DNA of 64,000 nucleotides from DASRHT01 sp035293765 (GTDB taxonomy: Bacteria > Chloroflexota > Ktedonobacteria > Ktedonobacterales > Ktedonobacteraceae): the NCBI GenBank assembly GCA_035293765.1, contig DATGMF010000013.1:1-64000 (forward strand). Reading direction: 5' to 3'. Within the stretch, counting starts at the first letter, position 1. Every line of letters begins with the position of its first letter. The position numbers and the translations under genes are program-made. The notes below the pieces were generated by a model. It had not been told where the DNA came from. It was given only the letters and a program-made list of their open reading frames with translations, and made no database searches. Shown piece after piece: positions 18,526-26,476 of this stretch.

Positions 18526-19212
18526 ATGACGACCATACAATCTCGCGCCCTCTCGTCATTTTCGTCGGCCCAATCTGCGCCTATATTACAAGAAGAGTTT
18601 GCTCTCGGCGGCGTGCAATATATTCTTCATCTATTATGGATCGGTCAGGCTTTGTGCAAACAAACAACCGGTGTGGTTGACCGCCTTTGCCAGGAAGTGC
18701 AGCGCATCACGCAGGGGAAGGCGCAGTTGATCCTGGGCTCGCAGGAGCAGCTTGCAAAGACGCAGACAACTATGCCAAATACGCTTATTAGCTTCTCAGT
18801 ACAATTTGGCGATAGCGTCTATGGGACACTTTGCATTGCTCCGGCCAGCGATCAGCCCACCACACCCGCGCTCCCTTTCCCGATTGGGCAGTTGCTCGCG
18901 CAGACCTGTAGCTGGCTGCTCTATACCCTGGAACAGTCTGTGTTCTTGCAGAATCAGAGTCAGCATCTCAACAGTCAGCCTTACGGCACGCTCACCAAGC
19001 GCGAACGGGAAGTGTTGATGCTGATGTGCCTGGGTCACGATCAGAAAAGCATCGCCGATAAGCTCTATATCTCGCCGGCGACAGTGGGAAAACATCGCCA
19101 GCACATTTATGAACAGTTAGGTGTACATAACGAACATGATGCTCTGCTCGCAGCTTATCGTCTCGGCTTTTTTTCTATTCTTGAGCAGGTTCCTGGCCCG
19201 GATAGCCAGTGA
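18526..19212 (+). CDS. LuxR-family transcriptional regulator
   Basis: 228 aa with a strong Shine-Dalgarno (GGAGG) before the ATG. The first 150 residues look like a GAF-type or similar sensor fold with no recognisable ligand motif. The C-terminus is a clear GerE/LuxR helix-turn-helix (about 155-215: LTKREREVLMLMCLG, IADKLYISPATVGKHRQHIY). There is no receiver Asp pattern, so it is not a classical response regulator. The downstream methyltransferase begins 31 bp after its stop, so the two are probably one unit. Confidence 0.85.
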   Translation: MTTIQSRALSSFSSAQSAPILQEEFALGGVQYILHLLWIGQALCKQTTGVVDRLCQEVQRITQGKAQLILGSQEQLAKTQTTMPNTLISFSVQFGDSVYGTLCIAPASDQPTTPALPFPIGQLLAQTCSWLLYTLEQSVFLQNQSQHLNSQPYGTLTKREREVLMLMCLGHDQKSIADKLYISPATVGKHRQHIYEQLGVHNEHDALLAAYRLGFFSILEQVPGPDSQ

Positions 19213-19243
19213 TACCTTTTTATCCTGGGAAGGAGGCTTACCT

Positions 19244-20062
19244 GTGAATGTGTCCAACTCCTATAAACCCGAACTTTTTAATATGACGCGTGAGCTGCGC
19301 CGCCTCCACACTCAGGTACTCTTGAGTTGGAAACAGGAAGCTCACACGCTCACGCAATTTGGACTCCAGGATGGCATGTCTATCCTTGAAGCAGGTAGCG
19401 GGCCTGGCTTTGTCACCGAGCAACTGTTGCTCCTTCTACCTTCCAGCACGATTACGACCGTTGAAATTGCACCTTTCATGGTGCAGCAAGCCAGCCGCTA
19501 CCTGGCCGATAAAGGCATTGAGCGGGTCCGCCTGCTGGAGGCGTCTGCGACTAATACGGGCCTGCCCGCCGGAAGCTTCGATTTTGTGCTGGCTCGCTAT
19601 CTCTTTCAACATTTACCTGATCCTGTGGCGGCTGCCAGAGAGGCATGGCGTGTCCTCAAGCCGGGAGGGAAACTGGTCATTCTCGATATCGATCAGGAGT
19701 TGAGCTGGATTACCGATCCGCCTCTTCCCGCTGCCATTCGAGAGTTAGAGAAGCGCGGAGCGGAACGTCAATCCGCCCGCAGCGGCAACCGCTATATCGG
19801 ACGGCGGCTCTGGAAGATTCTCCAGGCCGCCGGATTTGAGCAGGTCCAGCTAGAAGGCATTATGATTCATAGTGACGCTACCAGACTCGGGGCTTTTATG
19901 TCCTTGCTGATGCCCGATCCTGTAGCCGCTGGTCCTCTCATCAGAGCTGGCCTGTTTACTGAGGAAGAAGTGCGGCAGGCATGTACCGCCTGGGAACATT
20001 TCTTTACCTCTCCACACCCGTACCTCCTGCAACTATTGTTTGCTGCATGTGGCACCAAGTGA
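19244..20062 (+). CDS. Class I SAM-dependent methyltransferase
   Basis: 272 aa from the GTG at 19244 preceded by AAGGAGG at 7 nt; an upstream in-frame ATG would overlap the LuxR gene and has no site. It has SAM-binding motif I LEAGSGPGF, acidic motif II (VEIAP), FDFVLARYLFQHLPDP and the post-motif III RVLKPGGKLVILD, as in UbiE/Methyltransf_11 proteins. The substrate cannot be read from the sequence. Position after the regulator and small peptide genes makes natural-product tailoring possible (inference). Confidence 0.88.
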   Translation: MNVSNSYKPELFNMTRELRRLHTQVLLSWKQEAHTLTQFGLQDGMSILEAGSGPGFVTEQLLLLLPSSTITTVEIAPFMVQQASRYLADKGIERVRLLEASATNTGLPAGSFDFVLARYLFQHLPDPVAAAREAWRVLKPGGKLVILDIDQELSWITDPPLPAAIRELEKRGAERQSARSGNRYIGRRLWKILQAAGFEQVQLEGIMIHSDATRLGAFMSLLMPDPVAAGPLIRAGLFTEEEVRQACTAWEHFFTSPHPYLLQLLFAACGTK

Positions 20063-20149
20063 TGATTTTTCTTCACCCATGAAGGTGTCAACAAGAGATG
20101 CAGAAGTTTTCAGGCGATGCATAAGCTGCTAATATCCTCCGCTTTCCTT

Positions 20150-20629
20150 CTATGGAGTCGGAAACACATCAGGAAAGCGGCGAAGCAGCAAGACCGGGCA
20201 GGGCGCATGATCCAGCACAAAGCGCGCCACATGCCCGACCGATTTTGGTCCGGCGAGCGGTCCCCTTTCTTGAAGAGAGCGCGAGCAAATGACCAGCATA
20301 TCGGCCCGCCATTCCTCCGCAGCCTGCACAATTTCGCGCTCCGGTCGTCCTGTTCGGCGCAGCACTTCCGCCTCTCCCAGAGCGCGACGGCCCTCCTCAA
20401 GAATATCCTGGGCTGCCGCCTCCTCCGCCTGCTGCATCTGTGTGCGCCTGGCTGGAGGAGGCGGCGCCGGTCGCCACAGGCGTTCCCGCTGCCGCTCCAT
20501 CTGCTTCTCCGGTCCAGTATCAGTCACATACAACACGCCTATCGTCCTCGCTTCCGCGGCGAGTAAAACGTTGACTGCCCTGCTGATTTGCTCAATGTTC
20601 GTTCCATCCAGACAACAGAGAACGCGCAT
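20150..20629 (-). CDS. Universal stress protein (UspA) domain protein
   Basis: 159 aa, single Usp domain. The N-terminal strand MRVLCCLDGT, the middle linker and the C-terminal SVGHVARFVLDHAPCPVLLLR fit the family. The usual ATP-binding G-2x-G-9x-G(S/T) pattern appears as SRSLQERGPLAGPKSVGHVA, a loose match, so nucleotide binding is uncertain. A Pro/Arg-rich insert (WRPAPPPPARR) near 50-60 is unusual. Its start follows the ArsB-like gene almost directly (GGAGG spans the stop of that gene), so the two are coupled and the protein may modulate the transporter. Confidence 0.8.
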   Translation of the reverse strand: MRVLCCLDGTNIEQISRAVNVLLAAEARTIGVLYVTDTGPEKQMERQRERLWRPAPPPPARRTQMQQAEEAAAQDILEEGRRALGEAEVLRRTGRPEREIVQAAEEWRADMLVICSRSLQERGPLAGPKSVGHVARFVLDHAPCPVLLLRRFPDVFPTP

Positions 20630-20630
20630 A

Positions 20631-21953
20631 CTATCCTCCCAAGAAGAGCATGACCCAGATCGTCAAAGCCCCGGCAGCTAGCATCACCGGCGTCACGATA
20701 ATTCCCACTTTGAAGTAGTCCAGCCCCGAGACATCCAGATTTCTGCGTCGCAGGATCAGCAGCCAGAGCACCGTTGCCAGCGAACCCACGGTTGTTACAT
20801 TGGGTCCCAGGTCGCAACCAAAGATGGTAGCCGCGATAAACCCATGCCGAACGGCCAGCGGAGCATGCTGGAGACTATGCAGCGAAGAGGTCATTCCGAC
20901 CGCCATTGGCAGATTGTTAATCACATTTGTCCCTAATGCCGCCCCGGCAGTTCCTATGAGCACTGCTCCCAGGCCAGTTCCACCGGAGAGGCGCAGCAGA
21001 AATTGCCCGAATTGCGCGGTCAGACCTGTGCTCTCAACCGCCTGGACAATAATGAACATCCCCGCGATAAACCCAAAGATGGACCAGGACACCTGTCCCC
21101 CTACTGCTCGCAGGTTGCTCTGCTTCCAATACCAGGCTCCCAGTAAGAGCAACAGAGCACCCGCCAGCGCGACAAGGGAAAGCGGGATCGCCAGCGCCGC
21201 TGCGGTCACATAGGCAATGGCAACGAGAAGCAACACAACGCAGGTATAGCGAAAATAGCCTTGATGCTTCACAACTTCAGCCGCGGTAGGCAGACGCTTG
21301 CTATCAAATTGCCCGTGGAGATGGCGGCGATACAACAGCAAGAACAGACCAATATTGATGCCGATAACAACGAGGCTGGGCAAGAACAGCAAGCGTAGAA
21401 ACGTCCAGAGATCCAGGGGAAATGCCGATAAGACAATAATATTAATGGGATTGCTGACCGGCAACAAAAACGAGGCGGAGTCTGCAATAAAGGTGCAGGC
21501 AAAGAGAAAGGGCAAAACGGAGAGCTTTAGACGCGTGGTAAGGCTGTAGATGATCGGCGTCAGGATCAAAGCGGTGGCGTCATTGGAAAAGAACATGGAG
21601 ATCAGCGTCCCAAGCAGGAACGTATTTAAGAAGAGCCTCCGCACGCTGTTGCCGGATAGTCGCGCCGCGATTGTCGCCAGCCAGTCAAAAAAACCTGCCG
21701 TCTCTGCCAGCGCGGATAGACCCATCATGCCTAGAAAAAAGAAAAAGATATTCCAGTCCTGCACCAACGTGAAAAGGGCGCTCACCGGAGATAGCAGCCC
21801 CAGCACGAGCAGTAACCCGGCTCCCGCCAGCGCAATGAGGGCTTCATTGGTCTTCCAGGGACGCAGCATGATGCCGATAAGCACTAGCCCGGCAATCAGC
21901 ACTATGAGGACTATTTTCACTGTCGGCGTGATTGGCAAGAAAAATCCTGGCAT
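20631..21953 (-). CDS. ArsB/NhaD-like anion or ion transporter (SLC13/IT superfamily)
   Basis: About 440 aa, polytopic, with roughly 11-12 hydrophobic segments. NDATALILTPIIYSLTTRL and the second-half motif ALGTNVINNLPMAVGM are the paired signature loops of the ion transporter (IT) superfamily that includes ArsB and CitMHS. The start at 21953 is preferred because GGAAG precedes it; an ATG 15 bp up lies too close to its site. No arsR or arsC is adjacent, so arsenite export is only one option. Coupling to a universal stress protein suggests regulated ion transport. Confidence 0.82.
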   Translation of the reverse strand: MPGFFLPITPTVKIVLIVLIAGLVLIGIMLRPWKTNEALIALAGAGLLLVLGLLSPVSALFTLVQDWNIFFFFLGMMGLSALAETAGFFDWLATIAARLSGNSVRRLFLNTFLLGTLISMFFSNDATALILTPIIYSLTTRLKLSVLPFLFACTFIADSASFLLPVSNPINIIVLSAFPLDLWTFLRLLFLPSLVVIGINIGLFLLLYRRHLHGQFDSKRLPTAAEVVKHQGYFRYTCVVLLLVAIAYVTAAALAIPLSLVALAGALLLLLGAWYWKQSNLRAVGGQVSWSIFGFIAGMFIIVQAVESTGLTAQFGQFLLRLSGGTGLGAVLIGTAGAALGTNVINNLPMAVGMTSSLHSLQHAPLAVRHGFIAATIFGCDLGPNVTTVGSLATVLWLLILRRRNLDVSGLDYFKVGIIVTPVMLAAGALTIWVMLFLGG

Positions 21954-22064
21954 ACCCACTTCCTTCATCTCCTACATATCCTATCGCATGTGGATTTGAA
22001 CAGACAAGAGGAAGCTTGCTAGAAGTGAGCGCCCCCCATAATGTTATGGCGAGCGCATGCAAAT

Positions 22065-23006
22065 CTATTCTTTGCTAAAGGCCGAACGCAGAGCAGCTCC
22101 CGCTTTCGCAATAGCCACCTTTCCCTGATCAATCACAGCAGCCATGCCGACAAAGCCGTGGATCATTCCCTGATAAGGGATATAGGTAACTGACACACCG
22201 GCATCTTTCAAGCGATTTGCGTACATCTCGCCTTCGTCCTGCAATGGGTCAAACTCAGCGGTGATAACCATTGCAGGTGGCAGGCCGCTCAGACTCTCCG
22301 CTTGCAATGGCGAGACGTAGGGATGCAGCGCCTCATCCTCGCTCGACAAATAGAGGTCCCAGAACCAGACCATACCCTCGCGCGTGAGAAAATACCCCTC
22401 GGCATTTTCCTGGTAAGAAGGGGTGCCAGGCTTGTAATAATCGGTTACCGGGTAGATCAAGAGCTGATAGACGAGCTCAGGGCCGCCGCGATCACGCGCC
22501 ATCAAAGCGACGACGGCGGCCAGATTACCACCCGCACTATCGCCGCCAACGGCAATACGCGCGGCATCGCCATTGATCGCAGCAGCATTTTTAGCCACCC
22601 ATGCCGTGACGGCATAGCAATCTTCAGTTGCCGCCGGGAATTTGTGCTCTGGGGCCAGCCGATAGTCAACCGAAACAGTGATACATCCGGCAGCATTGGT
22701 AAGCGCGCGACAGGTGGCATCATGGGTATCAATATTGCCAATCACCCAGCCACCGCCATGAAAGAAGACGAGCACGGGGAATGGTCCATGCCCCTCTGGC
22801 GTGTAAATACGGACCGGGATCGCCCCCTCAGGACCGGGAACGGTGCGATCCTCGATCTTGCTCACGGGTTCCGGCTCGCCCCTTCTCGCAGCTCCCAAAG
22901 CAATAAATGCCGCACGAGCATCGGCAACCGGCAGCGTGTTCAGCGGCGGCGCGCCTAAAGCGATCATAGCGTCTAAAACGTCCTGCACCTGTGGGTCCAA
23001 TGGCAT
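22065..23006 (-). CDS. Alpha/beta hydrolase, HSL (hormone-sensitive lipase) family
   Basis: Esterase of 313 aa; the start at 23006 has GGAAGGGAG upstream. The oxyanion-hole motif HGGGWVIG, nucleophile elbow GDSAGG, acid residue region AEFDPLQDEG and catalytic His in IHGF are all present and in order, so the catalytic triad Ser-Asp-His looks intact. Such family IV enzymes hydrolyse short-chain esters. There is no signal peptide, so it should be cytoplasmic. It is monocistronic. Confidence 0.92.
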   Translation of the reverse strand: MPLDPQVQDVLDAMIALGAPPLNTLPVADARAAFIALGAARRGEPEPVSKIEDRTVPGPEGAIPVRIYTPEGHGPFPVLVFFHGGGWVIGNIDTHDATCRALTNAAGCITVSVDYRLAPEHKFPAATEDCYAVTAWVAKNAAAINGDAARIAVGGDSAGGNLAAVVALMARDRGGPELVYQLLIYPVTDYYKPGTPSYQENAEGYFLTREGMVWFWDLYLSSEDEALHPYVSPLQAESLSGLPPAMVITAEFDPLQDEGEMYANRLKDAGVSVTYIPYQGMIHGFVGMAAVIDQGKVAIAKAGAALRSAFSKE

Positions 23007-23204
23007 ATGCGAATGCTCCCTTCCTGCTCTTAACATTATTGACCAACAACCAAAAAGCATTTTTAAATAGTAGCAATTCCTAATTTGACTGCTCGAAATA
23101 ACAATAGCATAAAAACTACCAGAACGCATAAAGCATGCCTTTTTAGATACTTGTGTACTCTATGAAGGTATGTTATCCTATGCGGGACAGCCAAAAAGTT
23201 TTCC

Positions 23205-23417
23205 GGCGGTGTAGCTCAGAAGGTAGAGCGCTGGTCAACGGAACCAGAGGACACTCCCCCAGGCCCGTGGAACTCGGTAGCGTAAGGGAGGCCCACGGGT
23301 AAATTGCAGAGGCACCAGACTCAGGCGTCACACCGATAACAGGCGGCGCACGAAGGGATGGAAAGCGCGTTGATGTCCCCGTGGAATAAGTCGTGGGTTC
23401 GAGTCCCACCACCGCCA
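23205..23417 (+). tRNA. tRNA gene split by about 140 nt in the variable loop; ACG-like anticodon
   Basis: Acceptor GGCGGTG/CACCGCC (7 perfect pairs), D-arm GCTC-AGAAGGTA-GAGC, anticodon arm CTGGT-CAACGGA-ACCAG, and T-arm GTGGG-TTCGAGT-CCCAC with discriminator A. Joining ...ACCAGAGG (to 23250) with TCGTGGG... (from 23391) gives a normal 73-nt tRNA with a 5-nt variable loop AGGTC. The 140 nt between carry several stems, including CTCCC/GGGAG and CCCGTGG/CCACGGG that cross as a pseudoknot. Standard indexing gives anticodon ACG (Arg), but position 33 is A instead of the near-universal U. No CCA is encoded. Intron class, exact splice points and amino acid identity are uncertain; it could also be a pseudogene. 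Confidence 0.65.
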
Positions 23418-23490
23418 CTATTACTTCAATTTCCCTTCACCCAGGATGGGCGGCAGGCAAAGTTACCTGACGAAGGAGACATCCCGTGCA

Positions 23491-24036
23491 TCAGAGCGTT
23501 TCCCTGGTCTGTGAGGTGATACTGTAGAGGTGTCGGTTGGCCCAATTCCCCTCAATGTCGGCATCATAAAACGTCCCTTCAAATGCCATGCCGCATTTCT
23601 GCATGACCCGGGCGGATGCGAGATTCGCTATTTCACAGTCTGCGATGATGCGATGGGTTCCTAGCACCGTAAACTCATAGGTAAAGATCGCTCGTACCGC
23701 TTCAGGCATATAGCCCTGTCCCCAGAAGTGCTGGTTCAGCGCGTAGCCACATGAGCGTGTACCTTTCTCCAATGAACGACTGCTTCCGCCAATGCCAAAC
23801 CATCCGATGAGTAATCCGTTGCTTTGTAATGTAATCGCCCAATTGTAGGCGTCGCGATGGGGATTGGATGCGTCCTGAACAAGCCAGGTGAGCCATTCGC
23901 GCCGCTTGCTCTCATCCCAGGAGGCAAAGTGCATAAAGCGGGTGACGGATGGATCGGACAAGAAAGCGTTGAGCGCATTCCAATCGCTCAGGACAAAGTC
24001 TCGCAAGATCAGCCGTTCAGTTTCAAGGATAGGCAT
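23491..24036 (-). CDS. GNAT acetyltransferase, RimJ/RimL-like
   Basis: 181 aa, a full-length Acetyltransf_3 protein. The start (ETERLILRDFVLSDW) and the acetyl-CoA region (GYALNQHFWGQGYMPEAVRAI, then NLASARVMQKCGMAFEG) are typical of the RimJ branch that acetylates protein N-termini or small-molecule amines. The substrate is unknown. It stands alone between the tRNA and the MITE-like element. Confidence 0.9.
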   Translation of the reverse strand: MPILETERLILRDFVLSDWNALNAFLSDPSVTRFMHFASWDESKRREWLTWLVQDASNPHRDAYNWAITLQSNGLLIGWFGIGGSSRSLEKGTRSCGYALNQHFWGQGYMPEAVRAIFTYEFTVLGTHRIIADCEIANLASARVMQKCGMAFEGTFYDADIEGNWANRHLYSITSQTRETL

Positions 24037-24142
24037 CTTCTTTTATGCTTTCTTTCAGTGTGGCACGTACTCAGACGTCGTCCGATGCTTCCGCCATTGT
24101 ACGAGAGATCCGGAGCAGTTTGCAAGGAATGCCGCTATGAGG

Positions 24143-24313
24143 TTCAGGGCTTTCTCAAAAGTTCCTACACGCTCTGACTCCTCGCGCCTTCGGCGCTCAC
24201 AAGGAGAGGGAGGTGCTGGCGGTGGGCGGCGCCCACCGCCAGCACCTCCCTCTCCCTTACGGCTCGCTTGCAAGCGAGCCGTCCGTATGAAAAGACAACG
24301 TTTGAGAAGCCCT
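24143..24313. mobile_element. MITE-like element with 9-bp target duplication
   Basis: About 171 bp with no coding capacity. Left end AGGGCTTTCTCAAAAG (24146-24161) and right end CGTTTGAGAAGCCCT (24299-24313) are inverted copies. The whole is bracketed by the direct repeat GCTATGAGG (24134-24142 and 24314-24322). Inside lie a perfect 25-bp-arm palindrome (24203-24255, beginning GGAGAGGGAGGTGC) and a 22-bp perfect palindrome (24260-24281, centred on TTGCAA). This is the structure of a non-autonomous transposon moved in trans. Confidence 0.75.
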
Positions 24314-24556
24314 GCTATGAGGCTGGCTGGGCGTACATCAAGCCCGCTTGAGACCAATCAGTTCAACCACATCTTCAGGGATACCAAACAGCTTATAAGA
24401 CGCGCTATTTAAGTAGATCAAGAACTAGCGACAAAAGCAGTCACTTTCCTCTTCCCTCACACAGAGCCAATCCCACATGATATATAATACATGCATGCCT
24501 ATTTAGGAAACAGCGCATGGCAAATATCCTCACAAGATACTCGAAAGGTTGCATTC

Positions 24557-25252
24557 ATGACCGATAATCATGCTGATATCACCAAACTCCAGCAAGATGA
24601 AGAGAAACGCGAGCACATTGTGTCCACCATCACACGTATGTTCGCGCCCGAAGATGACGCCCTACGGCAGGCCATCGCCTCAGCAAAAGAGGCGGACATG
24701 CCGGCAATTCAGATCTCCCCGCTCCAGGGTAAGATGTTACAACTGCTGGCTGCGGCCTGTAATGCACACAAAATTCTAGAGATTGGCTCGCTTGCTGGCT
24801 ATAGCGGCATCTGGCTCGCCCGCGCTCTGCCTGCGGGAGGCCGCCTCATTGCATTAGAGATCAGCCCTAAACATGCCGAGGTTGTGCGCAACTCCTTCGC
24901 CAGGGCTGGCGTCGCAGACCGCACCGAGGTACGCGTGGGCAAGGCGCTTGACCTGCTGCCCCAACTCCAGAGCGAAGCTCCGTTCGATCTTGTATTTATC
25001 GATGCAGATAAACCTCCTTACCCCCAGTATCTTGCATGGGCGCTCAAGCTCACCCGACCAGGAAGCATTATCGTGGCCGATAACTGCATTCGCGGCGGAC
25101 GAGCCCTCGCCCCTGATGATCAGGACGAAGGCACCCGAGGAGTGTATCAATATAACACCGACGTCATTAATAACCCTCGCCTGGTATCGCTCGCGCTAGC
25201 AATGGACGATGAGTATATGGATGGCTTCACGATCTCAGTGGTGCAAGCATAA
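24557..25252 (+). CDS. SAM-dependent O-methyltransferase, caffeoyl-CoA OMT family
   Basis: 231 aa from the ATG at 24557, preceded by AAAGG; an in-frame ATG at 24491 would add 22 residues and lacks a clear site. It shows the Methyltransf_3 pattern: SPLQGKMLQLLA, motif I ILEIGSLAGYSGIWLA, metal-site region FIDADKPPYPQYL and VADNCIRGG. The acidic residues that bind a divalent metal (D in DADK and DN) are present. Members methylate catechol-like hydroxyls. A TATAAT-like -10 lies near 24481. The FAD oxidoreductase and PHP gene follow closely in the same direction. Confidence 0.9.
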   Translation: MTDNHADITKLQQDEEKREHIVSTITRMFAPEDDALRQAIASAKEADMPAIQISPLQGKMLQLLAAACNAHKILEIGSLAGYSGIWLARALPAGGRLIALEISPKHAEVVRNSFARAGVADRTEVRVGKALDLLPQLQSEAPFDLVFIDADKPPYPQYLAWALKLTRPGSIIVADNCIRGGRALAPDDQDEGTRGVYQYNTDVINNPRLVSLALAMDDEYMDGFTISVVQA

Positions 25253-25274
25253 GATAAGAAAGGCTAACTGAACA

Positions 25275-26462
25275 ATGCCAACCGCAGATATTGTTATCGT
25301 CGGAGGCGGCATTATCGGAGCCAGCATAGCATACCAGCTTACGATGCGGGGAGCGCGCAACGTGGTGCTGCTCGAACGCGCTACCATAGCGTCAGGTACG
25401 AGCGGACGCGCGACCGGCGGCATTCGACAGCAATTCGCCGATGAGCTTGATATCCGCTTTTCCATCGCAGGCGTCCGCTTCTACGAGCAATTTACTCGGA
25501 AACGAGATCGCCACCCGCAACGACCTCGCTTTTACCAGTATGGCTATCTCTTCCTGGTTACCACCCCGGCGAGCTGGCAGGCAATGCTGCGTTTCGTCGC
25601 CCTGCAACAATCCTTAGGCGTGCCAACGCAGCTACTTACCCCCGCTGATGTCCATCAACGCCTTCCTCAGCTCGTCCTTGATGACGTGCTGGGCGCGACA
25701 TTCTGTCCCACCGATGGCTATAGCGATCCGGGCGCGATGGCACAGGCTTTGCTCCAGGAAGCTCAAACGCGCGGACTCGTTGTACACGAGCATACCCCGG
25801 TTACTGGCATTACCATCGCCTCTGGACGCGTGCAAGCCGTTCAGACACCCCGGGAAACCATCCAGACGCCTTTAATCGTTAATGCGACCGGACCATTCTC
25901 GGCCTTTGTTGCCCGCCTGGCCGGCATCGCCGATTTTCCGGTCTACCCATTGCGCCGCCAGCTCTATCTGACCGAACCGTTCAGCGGTCTGCCAGATGAT
26001 GTCCCAATGGTTGTTGATTTAAGCACCGGCTTCCACTTCCGCAGGCGCGAAAAGCGTATTATCCTGACCATGCCCCTTCCCGTCAGTGCCGAAGAGGAAG
26101 AGCGTAATCGCAATCTGGAACCGGACGCCTTTGCCTTGCCCGTCAATGAAGATTTCTGGCCGGAGGTCAGAGCCGAAATACAACGCCGCTGCCCCCCACT
26201 GCTAAAAGCGGGGATCGAGCGCGTCTGGTCTGGACTATATGAAATGACGCCCGATGAGCACCCCATTCTCGGCAAGACCGAAATAGAAGGCTTCCTCTGC
26301 GCCTGTGGTTTCTCCGGGCATGGTTTTATGCACGCCCCAATGGCTGCAAAGCTGCTCACCGAGCTGATCCTTGATGGCAAAAGCACAACGCTGCCCATCG
26401 AACCATTTAGTCATCAACGCTTCCGTACCGGTAAACTGTTTGAAACTACACGCTTGCTATAA
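25275..26462 (+). CDS. FAD-dependent oxidoreductase, DAO/sarcosine oxidase-like
   Basis: 395 aa. The N-terminal dinucleotide-binding motif DIVIVGGGIIGASIAYQL and a following VLLERATIASGTSGRATGG match the D-amino-acid oxidase/sarcosine oxidase beta (SoxB) family, and the C-terminal MTPDEHPILGKTEIEGFLCACGFSGHGF is its FAD-contacting end. The partner genes for heterotetrameric sarcosine oxidase are absent, so a monomeric amine or imino-acid oxidase is likely. It lies 22 bp after the methyltransferase and 14 bp before the PHP gene, suggesting a three-gene unit. Confidence 0.9.
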   Translation: MPTADIVIVGGGIIGASIAYQLTMRGARNVVLLERATIASGTSGRATGGIRQQFADELDIRFSIAGVRFYEQFTRKRDRHPQRPRFYQYGYLFLVTTPASWQAMLRFVALQQSLGVPTQLLTPADVHQRLPQLVLDDVLGATFCPTDGYSDPGAMAQALLQEAQTRGLVVHEHTPVTGITIASGRVQAVQTPRETIQTPLIVNATGPFSAFVARLAGIADFPVYPLRRQLYLTEPFSGLPDDVPMVVDLSTGFHFRRREKRIILTMPLPVSAEEEERNRNLEPDAFALPVNEDFWPEVRAEIQRRCPPLLKAGIERVWSGLYEMTPDEHPILGKTEIEGFLCACGFSGHGFMHAPMAAKLLTELILDGKSTTLPIEPFSHQRFRTGKLFETTRLL

Positions 26463-26476
26463 GAAAAGGAAACCCG

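Noticed and set aside
23251..23390. Firm call of a group I intron in the tRNA
   Set aside because: GACT/AGTC strands resemble P7, but the second overlaps the exon needed for the T-stem, P3 could not be found, and the place of insertion is wrong for known bacterial group I introns.
23173..23418. 81-codon minus-strand ORF over the split tRNA
   Set aside because: Its start (GLEPTTYSTGTS) is the usual artefact of translating the antisense of a tRNA T-arm; no ribosome site and no other support.
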